A stretch of DNA of 47,614 nt, taken from assembly GCA_003427395.1 (NCBI GenBank), contig BFEA01000115.1:3167038-3214651 (forward strand), written 5' to 3'. This DNA comes from Chara braunii (Eukaryota > Streptophyta > Charophyceae > Charales > Characeae). Of this stretch, positions 40,277 to 47,614 are shown piece after piece. The position numbers and the translations under genes are program-made. Positions within the stretch are counted from its first letter, which is position 1. The number at the start of each line of letters is the position of its first letter. The notes beneath the pieces were generated by a model, which searched no databases, was not told where the DNA came from, and saw only the letters and a list, made by a program, of their open reading frames with translations.

Positions 40277-40938
40277 GAGGAACGGGTTCATTCACTTCCA
40301 CTCGCCCACCCGGCAAGAGGGGCACAACTCATAAGGGATAGTCGCAGCCCTCGGGACTGGAGACGACCACAACTGGGCGAGGGACGGAGGCCACAACAAG
40401 GTGGACGAGGAAGGCAACCATCAAGATCGAAGGCAAAGCCTTCAATGATGAAGATATCGATCACCGTGGAGAGCAGCACTGCGACCCCGACGATGAACAC
40501 TGTCCCGCTGGAACGAGGACCACAATGCACTTGATCACGATCGGTGATAACTAGGAAGGTCAACATCGTGACCTTGATGAGCAGCAACTTCCGCAACCGA
40601 CTTTCAATGACAACTCAACCCACAATGCCACACACCAGGTGCATTGTATCCCAAATGTGCAAAATGAAAGCGGATCTTCCCATAGGAGATGGGAGGATAC
40701 ATCGCAAGTGGTGACCTTTGTGACGAAAGTGAGCAACACCACAAACTGCGGTGATGGGCACGAACGGAAACCCAATTGACCCTCGTGGTGAGCAGGTAGG
40801 TCTCCCTCTCTCTCGTCTTCTTCTTCTTCGTTTTCGTCAACCCTATTGGACTCCTCCCCGAATACAACACACTCCAACAACACACGGTCCGTTAATACTC
40901 GACTCAACAAGCAGCAAAAGAAAATAAACAGCAACCCG
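40277..40938. other. Unassigned sequence
   Basis: It follows the last hammerhead unit. Short frames on both strands, none with a recognised domain. A (CTT)n-like stretch lies near 40818-40835. Confidence 0.4.
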
Positions 40939-41039
40939 AATTGTCGGACCTTCTATTGATTTATGTGTGTCATCCTTGCAAATGGGTCATGCCAATCTTC
41001 TCTGTATCGTTCCAATTTTAACGGATGTCCCGAAGGACC
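40939..41039 (-). pseudogene. U6 snRNA-like sequence (full length, probably a pseudogene)
   Basis: The minus strand begins GGTCCTTCGGGACATCCG (the 5' hairpin), then TTAAAATTGGAACGATACAG, including the invariant ACAGAGA box, GAAGATTGGCATGACC, TTTGCAAGGATGACACACA and ends AGAAGGTCC. This is U6 over its whole ~101-nt length. U6 is the catalytic RNA of the spliceosome, made by RNA polymerase III. Against function: the AGC triad is GGC, no T-run terminator follows, and no clear plant-type upstream element is visible. An ATATTTT about 30 bp upstream is only a weak TATA candidate. Confidence 0.88.
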
Positions 41040-41104
41040 AATTTGTAGGTCGCAGCCTCAAAATATCATCACCGAAATGATCGGTCCTAGATAAATCAGA
41101 GTTG

Positions 41105-41320
41105 CTGCATCTCGCTCCTCTGCTTTCAACACAGATTGAACTCAAGTCGGCATTTTAACAGTTTAGTGATGTACCAACTGAGTCACGCCTGTTGGTACCA
41201 GCTTGTATCACGGGTAGTTCAGAATCGTAGTATTTCACTCCTCTGCTCGTGGTGGAGTTCGAGGCTGGGTCAATATTATAACAGTTTGTAGGTGTACCAA
41301 CAAAGCTAGGCTCGTTGGTT
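41105..41320 (-). repeat. Two tandem tRNA-like (SINE-type) units next to U6
   Basis: Two units about 121 bp apart on the minus strand. The first (upstream) has TAGCTTTGTTGGTAC and CCTCGAACTCC; the second has TGACTCAGTTGGTAC and GAGTTCAATCT. These resemble the A box and B box of tRNA genes at about normal spacing. Both share 'aaactgtta.aat' between the boxes and 'cactcctctgct/cgctcctctgct' after. Acceptor and T stems do not pair well, so they are tRNA-derived relics at best. Confidence 0.45.
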
Positions 41321-43800
41321 CCCACCCTGGTCCCGGTACTAGCGCCGGTACCGATCTTGAAAACGGTACTTCCAAAGAGAACAAGTAAAAATAGACCATA
41401 AAAGAAAGAAAAGAGGCTTACACCTATATCCTGTGGAAGGGGACAACCATCGACACCCCTTTGTCCCACCAGTCGGGCCCGTGGTCGGGACCGGCAAAAA
41501 AACCAAAAAAGGGGGTAGTCTTGTCGGACCCTCAACCCCTCCGTGTCCTTCAGGCTGCTTCATATCTGCTCCGCCGCCAGTCGCCGACCTTAATCCCTGT
41601 ATCTCCAAGGTGGAAGTCCGACACCATAACCAATAGTGCTAGGCCCAAGGTTGGGAGACCATATAAAATAGATACAGCTCACTGCGGGGCCTACTGAAAT
41701 ACCCCAAAGCCAAAACTTGGCCTATCGGCCGATCCCACGGCAGCCTGGTTCTGCGCATAACCACCATACGCACCACTCCTTCACTCCAAAGCCGTGCCTT
41801 TGCCTATCGGTTGGGCTTTCGACTGCCAAAATTAGCAACTTTGTGGCATGGAAGCCCAGTTCTACCTGTAGACCCTCGCGCGCACCTCTACCTGCGCACC
41901 TTGTCGAGGCCGTAGGAGGTCCCTGTCGGTTCCCAAGGCAGCACACTTTGTGCTTCATGGACCCGGGACAACTTCAGCTAAAACAAATGATAGCCTCTAC
42001 AAATCTGGTACCTGCAATCAAAACTTAAACGTCGATATCTTGAGATGTCACCTCTGCGCACGAGCACGCGCCACGGTCGAACGTACTGACCAACAGAAAG
42101 TTGACTGGCAATTGTGTCAGCTCTATACTATCAATAAGAAAAAATCACGCGTGCCTCAAAACTGTGCGCCCATACACTCCGTATTTTTCCTTTGAACACC
42201 CAATTGAGCAGAACAAGAAAATTGGTTGTGGCACGCGCAGCGCACCCAATTTTCGAATCAAAATCCGTTTCCATCACTTGCAACAACCGGGGCAGGTACC
42301 TTCGTAATGGTATTCGCACCGACACCGTGCACCCTTATCCTATGTGCGACTTCTTGGAGTATTGGGTGATGGTATCAAACGGGAGCTGCATCGGGCCTTG
42401 TATCGATCGATGGTGCTGGCATGTTCGAGTTTGACTTGAAGCACAACGAGCACGAGTCGTACTGAGGGACACGCTTCTTCTCCATCGCTGCTTTTGTCCA
42501 TGTGTCATGTGTGCTGAAGACTAAGTGTGGATACTCTGTCGTGTGCATGGGTTTGGTAGTGAGTGCCTATGTATGCTGAATGCTTCACTGTTACAAAGTC
42601 TATGGACGTATCCGTGTATGGATGTTGAGGAAGTTGTGGTGTCCTCGTCTTGCTGTGTGCATGGGTGCGCATCTGCGTTATTTCTGCTTTGGATGTCTGC
42701 CTAAAGTGCATGAGTTTGCTGATGCCCTCTTTTCCCCGACTAACTGCCGATCCCCGCGCTTAGCGAGCGTGTGAGATCGTCGTCGACCCTTCCCCTCCCT
42801 TCTTCCCTGCACACAAGCACCACGTGTCAACTTCCCCCCTCACCGGTGCGCATGCTCGAACGACCAGAGACATCGGGTGTCATGACTTAGTCATCCCACC
42901 CGATCTCTCTGCCTCAAGGCCATCGCCGTTTGGTCAAGGTGACAATTTTGGTTGGAGTCATCACAGGTGTGAGCTTGTATTTTGACAAGGGGTGGGGCTG
43001 TGGCTGCCAAGTTGAGATTTGTATGGAGTCGAGGTTGGCAAATCTGAACGTGAGAGCAGGCAACTGCCTGTGCCCGAACCTCACATCAATCCGCCATAGC
43101 GACCTTCCTTCTTTTCTGATCGCAGACGAGGACAGCCTTTACTGTGATGCTGATGTGCAAAGGATGCTATTGCGGACTGATTGAGTTCACTTCTATAACC
43201 CCTCTAAGGCATGTCATATAGGGGGATCAATATTTGTTCTGATGGACCGGTTTGCCCCCCCCTCTTTTTTTTTTTTTTTTTTTTTTTGACAGAAANAAGC
43301 TCCAGTCTATTCGTGGGGAGCAGCATGTGCTGGGAACCGGGCCCAGCATCCCCCCTGTCTTTGATTTTGCCATATACCGATTTGACGGTGCTTCCCTGGT
43401 CTGCCGCGCATGCCACGTGGGAGCCCCAGTTTAACTGTCATCGGCAAGGAAACTTGTGTTCTTGGCGGAGGTTGGTGCTGGGGTACGAGGGGTCCATCCG
43501 GTTCTCGGATCTCTCCTGTAACACGGGACCTCTTCCAGAGAACTTCTAGACCGGGGTACCTCCGCTCCCACACCCGTCGCATGATGAGGAGTCGAGCCGA
43601 TCGGGTGGGCTCTGTGGGCCTGACTTGAATGCCTAAGGTGTCCCTCGTCTCCTTGGCCCCCACGAAACGGGCGGCGTTAACCTAATGTAGAGTAGGCGAC
43701 AGATTCGTTTTTATTTTTGCGAAGGTTTTACATTTATTTTCGGAATAAAGACGGGTTGGATCGGGTGCCCTTCAGTTGTCGGGCAGGATTTTGCTGATGT
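41321..43800. other. Unassigned sequence
   Basis: About 2.5 kb with many short frames and no domain I recognise. It contains a T-run (43265-43287) followed by an ambiguous base (N at 43296). Codon use and frames give no support for a host gene. Confidence 0.4.
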
Positions 43801-43821
43801 CTTGCCCCTTTTCAGCCCTCT

Positions 43822-44835
43822 GATTTCAACAATTTTGCAATTGCCCGTATTGGCCAGTGTTTCCAGGAAGACCTTCGGGACTGCGGCCAGAGTCTCAGTT
43901 TCGTCCTGGCGGTTCAACCCACACCCAAAATCCTCGACCGCGCACTAATTACTCTGATCGGCGGTCCCACGGGTATGGGTCGCTGCGGGCGGTGTGAGGT
44001 TGCTTACCACAGGGCTGCGAATGTGGACTCAAAAAGGAATGGGACAATTATTGGGCGATGTGTTATTCGCTGCCGGACCAACGTCAGGTGGGTCTGCTCG
44101 GCCCTGCTATGGCTAGTGCCACATTTGGCGGTGCCAACTTTGGAATGGTTGGCATACCAAGTGTGGGACTTGCTGTGCCCAGGAGGAAACGTTCTTCCAT
44201 CTGTTCGTCCTCTGCCCGTGCGTTGACGTTTCTGGAAGCAATGGCCGGTATGGGTTCGTCACCACAACCTCCATTGGCCCACAGAACACGACGCCTGGGT
44301 GCTGTTGGGATCATCGGTGGGGGCTACGGTTTGTGGCTTGGACAAGGACCGCATTTGGGCCATGGAGGTCACTAGAGCTGCAGCATTGTGGGCGGTCTGG
44401 TGCTGCCGTAACGAGGTCGTCAGGGAGGGACGACACTCTGCGCTGGCCAAAATCAAGGCCTACTTCCAGGACAGCCTAAGGACCGCACTGCAAGCAGACT
44501 TCCAGAAGGAACTCAGAAGGAGCTTGCCAACCACGCCGATGGATCAGACTACCTTTGCGCAGATATGGGGGGCCCATGCTGCGGAGCTGCGAACAGATGT
44601 TAGCAATAAGAGATTGATTTTCCGCCCACTTCTTATGCGGGTAGGGGAGAGGATAGTGGGGCGGGTGTATCATAGTTCGGGGAATGCAGACAGGGGGGGG
44701 AGTAAACGGGGGGCGTACAAACTCTGGTGGGAAAGGTCAACTCATAAAATCAAGTCAATAATGTCTGGGATGGGAAGGAGGGATTGCGAAGTGTCTCGAG
44801 GAAGCACTAGGGGATCCGAAACTGGGGAGTCATGA
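43822..44835 (+). pseudogene. LINE ORF2 C-terminal region with zf-RVT-type motif
   Basis: At 44174-44221 the frame reads C-AQEETFF-H-LFVL-C-P, the C..EET..HLF..CP pattern of the zinc-binding segment found after RT in plant-type LINEs. After a frameshift, 44299-44835 is open (178 codons) and contains ALWAVWCCRNEVVREGR, matching the W.iW..RN..vF signature that normally follows. The upstream frame (43822-44226) is open but unrecognised. Frameshifts and lack of the RT domain make it a relic. Confidence 0.65.
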
Positions 44836-45420
44836 TGAAGACCATTAACCAAGCTGTGCAGGAGTTATCAAGATGACTTTCATGTTCCTTACGTCGTGGA
44901 TATCATATACGTAGTAAATAGCACATATTGGATGTGCGGAAGATATAGGCCAAACTATAGGAAATGCACTTCTGGGTACTGAGAGGCGGTATGACACGGG
45001 GAACATAAGTGCAACATGGGTAAACATGGTCAGTGCACTACGAAGCAGGATCTACAGCACAGCCGGCGACAATGTGCCAAACATGGGCTGATACTTGCCT
45101 CCGGAGGACCTGAATTGTTGTTGAGTAGCACCAACTTTGGGAGGGCCACATGACACAGGGCTCCGGAGAGCTGCTGCAGTGTGGGGGTAGGAATAGGGAT
45201 TTCTGGCCCGAAGGGCTGTATAGAGGGGGTGTCACTGCTAACGGGAGTGGCTGAAGGGTGCAGAAGGCGGTGACTAGGTACCATTGGGAATGCCCCGGTT
45301 GCCAGCCGCTAGTGGGGGCCACCCCCCTGGATGGTTAGGACTTAAGACTTGTGCCCATCAACTGTGTATTATTTCTTTTGCTTGCTGAGGAAGAGTAACC
45401 GGACCGGTGCCCCCCAGAAT
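44836..45420 (+). other. 3' untranslated part of the LINE relic (probable)
   Basis: No coding signal; it lies between the ORF2 end and the (GTGTGTTT)n/A-rich terminus. Confidence 0.4.
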
Positions 45421-45485
45421 AGAAGGGGCTGTGTGTGTGTTTGTGTGTTTGTGTGTTTGTGTGTTTGAAAAAAGAAAAGAAAAGA

Positions 45486-45899
45486 AGATACCTCTAAGTG
45501 CTATTCTCAGTTATACTGGCCCGCATGATTTCTATGAGAACAGCAAGAGGTGTTTTAGAGGACGCCTCAGTGAACATCAACCCTGTTTTTTAGTCCTCTG
45601 TAGGTTCTTGCTCTAGGGCTGTCTGCTGCTTCCCGTATCCATCAGTACGTTATAATCTGAGTTCAATCATGATTCAAAACTCAAATTTGAGTCAAGTACG
45701 TGAAGCCCAAATCAAGAATGTAGAGTGGAAGGGAAAGAAAAGACAAAAAAGTTGGAAGAGATGAGGAGAAGAATAGCACAGGCTTACTTTCAATGTCATG
45801 TCTCCCTCATATCCCCACGTCCTCGGCACCTTCGTATATCCTCCTCCACCTTTACTGCTCTTCACTAACCAAAGAGTACATAATTCCTTAAAATAGGTG
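45486..45899. other. Unassigned sequence
   Basis: No recognised feature. Confidence 0.4.
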
Positions 45900-46099
45900 A
45901 AGAACTAGGCTACCAGAGTGGTCCGGGACCACTTTCCCGGCCGGGCCAAATAGACATTAAATTTTAAAAATAAAAAAAGTACTTTTCAGTGTTTTCACTT
46001 TTTTTAATGGTAAATTTGGTAATGAATCTCGATGTCACCCTGAGCCAAACGTTGTTCAGTTTATTTTTCTGCATAACATAGTTTTTACACTTTTTTTTC

Positions 46100-46163
<64 letters not shown>

Positions 46164-46245
46164 CCTGCTGGGACCTTCTGTGGTCCTTGCACGGCCGGGC
46201 TGCCCGGGAAAACAAGATCACCCGGGCGGCCCGGCTGGTGCCTAG
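45900..46245 (+). repeat. Dispersed R element, copy 7 (with long poly(T))
   Basis: Head GGCTACCAGAGTGGTCCGGG, AT-rich body with 'ggtaatgaatctcgatgtcaccctgagccaaacgttgtt'-type sequence (matching 880-925) and 'gcataacat', a T-tract of about 60 (46103-46163), and a GC-rich end (GGGCGGCCCGGCTGGTGCC). The last bases read in reverse begin GGCACCAGCCGGG, an imperfect inverted partner of the head. Confidence 0.75.
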
Positions 46246-46466
46246 GTGAAGAATCAAAATCCCATGAATCTCCCCAGCAAATTCTTTTTTTGCTCACCAA
46301 GAATCAACGAGCACATAACTGAGTCAAGGATCAATTCATGATGAAACTCCCCAAACTCTATACTTTTGAGAAAGAACTCCCTTCACCTCTTTTACTCCTA
46401 AACTACTCCCTTGATACCCTGCTATGTACAGTGTACGATACCGGAATCCACAGAGCACAGCACAAC

Positions 46467-46469
<3 letters not shown>

Positions 46470-46517
<48 letters not shown>
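46470..46517. repeat. (CT)n microsatellite
   Basis: An almost pure dinucleotide tract of about 46 bp. Confidence 0.95.
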
Positions 46518-46520
<3 letters not shown>

Positions 46521-47434
46521 CAATGCCACTCTTGTATCTGTGCAGCAGAACCATAACAGGGTCTTCTTGATGCGGCACCAATTATGGGAGTGATGATATT
46601 ACTAATCAAAGCATAGCCAGGGGTAGGTCATCATCATGGCTACCTTCTTCTTGTTCCTCGTTCAGGTTGCCTGAGGTCTCTCCGACCTAATCTGCAGGCC
46701 CAATGTGGGCAATGTCACACATCTCCATAGCCTTCCCTTCTCCTTCATCCTCTTCTCCACCTCCTCCATATCCATTGAGGTCTTCTCCATCACCTCCAGG
46801 TTGCCACAGTGACTCCCAGCTGGTCTAAAATGCTCTTCTTTGGTGGATTGTCATTACACCACCCAAAAAGTGAGCTACTGGTCAGGAGGCTCAGGCCTCC
46901 CAGCAATGTACTCACTGGACCACGAGGCCAGGCTCCTCTACCAGTGGCTCTAGACCATACCTGGAAGCTGGAGGAAAAATCATCGGTCCATCATTATTCC
47001 AGGTGCTAATACAAGCAGACTCGGCGTCTTTCCAGGTCGCTGGAAAACCCTGAAATTTCCTATCTACTCTCTCCAAGTTGCTGGAACGCCCTGATTGGGT
47101 TCCTTCCAAATTTCCTTTCTACTCCTGTCTGTCCTAGGTTTACCTGTAACAAGCCCTGCTGGCAAATTTCAGCCCAACCTGGTTGAGGGACACAACAAAC
47201 AGGCAATTGATCCGGTGCTTCGCAGAAAGACAGATTCATCATGACAAAACAAAATACTTAGAAGCTTGAACTGAGTCCGACATTAAAATCCCAGCATGGA
47301 CACATCAAAAGGCCGTGACTTCAAAGAACAACACTGAGTTCTCAGACTGTGATCTATGCCGATCATCTCAATATGCTTGTTGAACCTGTCCTGCCAGACT
47401 GGGTGAAGAAGTTTTTTGTGTAGAGCAGGGTTGC
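46518..47434. other. Unassigned sequence
   Basis: It includes a pyrimidine-rich, serine-coding-like stretch at 46725-46800 and two copies of 'ctgga.a..ctggaa'-type sequence near 46965 and 47075. No domain recognised. Confidence 0.4.
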
Positions 47435-47525
47435 ATGCCTGCCGACCGCCGGCCCCGACCGCCGACCGTATTGCAGCCGACCAGTAGGGCCAACCGGTCG
47501 GCAGTCTGCCGACCAGTCAGAAAAC
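47435..47525. repeat. GC-rich palindromic block resembling an R-element end
   Basis: Repeated 'gccgacc' and 'ggtcggc' words (GCCGACCGCCGGCCCCGACC, CCAACCGGTCGGCAGTCTGC) give several overlapping hairpins, as in the GC-rich ends of R copies. No R body follows in the remaining bases. Confidence 0.45.
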
Positions 47526-47614
47526 AACCATCCAATGATAGTTTTTCAAATATGAGTTGGGGGCTGTAATGCGCTTGCTGAGTACAGCCCAAATCCGCTG
47601 AGAAACTTTTGGGG

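Larger units (their letters stand above)
43809..45480 (+). mobile_element. LINE 3' end (non-LTR retrotransposon relic)
   Basis: It covers the last part of an ORF2-like protein, a non-coding 3' region, and a terminus of (GTGTGTTT)n followed by an A-rich tail (45430-45485). The 5' end is not recognisable upstream of about 43800. Tail and zinc motif together support a LINE rather than an LTR element. Confidence 0.6.

Noticed and set aside
40259-40934. Plus- and minus-strand frames after the hammerhead array
   Set aside because: No conserved motif; the two strands overlap with equal support and codon use suggests nothing.
43250-43300. Poly(T) tract with N considered as a retroposon tail
   Set aside because: No flanking duplication or polyadenylation signal could be seen, and the ambiguous base makes the edge unreliable.

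Overview
The window looks like repeat-dominated nuclear DNA from a eukaryote, most likely a plant or streptophyte alga with a large genome. I would name a charophyte only as a guess. The reasons are: Ty3/gypsy retrotransposons whose pol ends in a chromodomain-like segment; primer-binding sites that match a plant-type initiator tRNA-Met end with one change; a PIF/Harbinger-type MITE with TAA duplications; and type III hammerhead ribozymes of the kind carried by plant retrozymes. I found no convincing host protein gene. Almost everything that can be explained is a transposable element, a solo LTR, a retroposed sequence or a simple repeat.

Layout. 1-2502: simple repeats, two copies of a dispersed element I call R, and a 435-bp MITE (1417-1851). 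2503-20640: Ty3/gypsy element A (+ strand, LTR-PBS-gag-PR-RT-RH-IN-chromodomain-LTR). Its integrase region is split by element B (10499-19447, - strand, two LTRs, 5-bp target duplication), and A's reading frame resumes exactly after B. 20641-23500: an R copy split by two solo LTRs, one related to element C (20896-22089) and one related to A (22171-23240), each with a 4-bp duplication. The second contains an N flanked by identical 95-bp blocks. 23500-24180: G-rich DNA. 24220-30230 and 36562-36785: R copies and hammerhead units facing each other as inverted arms around element D (24844 to about 29453), which keeps a 687-codon RT-RH-IN frame. 30230-36561: a poly(A)-tailed retroposed insertion, itself split by element C (30710-34923). 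37800-40280: another R copy, carrying a 100-bp retroposon, followed by an array of hammerhead units about 505-511 bp long. 40939-41320: a full-length U6 snRNA-like sequence next to two tRNA-like units, all on the - strand. 43800-45480: a LINE 3' end. 45900-47614: an R copy, simple repeats and unassigned DNA.

The best candidate for an unusual system is the hammerhead family. There are seven copies of a type III hammerhead motif, four of them in a tandem array. One copy (39127-39186) keeps the whole catalytic core, a canonical GUC cleavage triplet and a 9-bp stem III. These units lie end to end with R elements, which have a conserved AT-rich core but different GC-rich palindromic ends in different copies. 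A second theme is the readable insertion history: several elements are nested, and removing one restores the reading frame or repeat it landed in.
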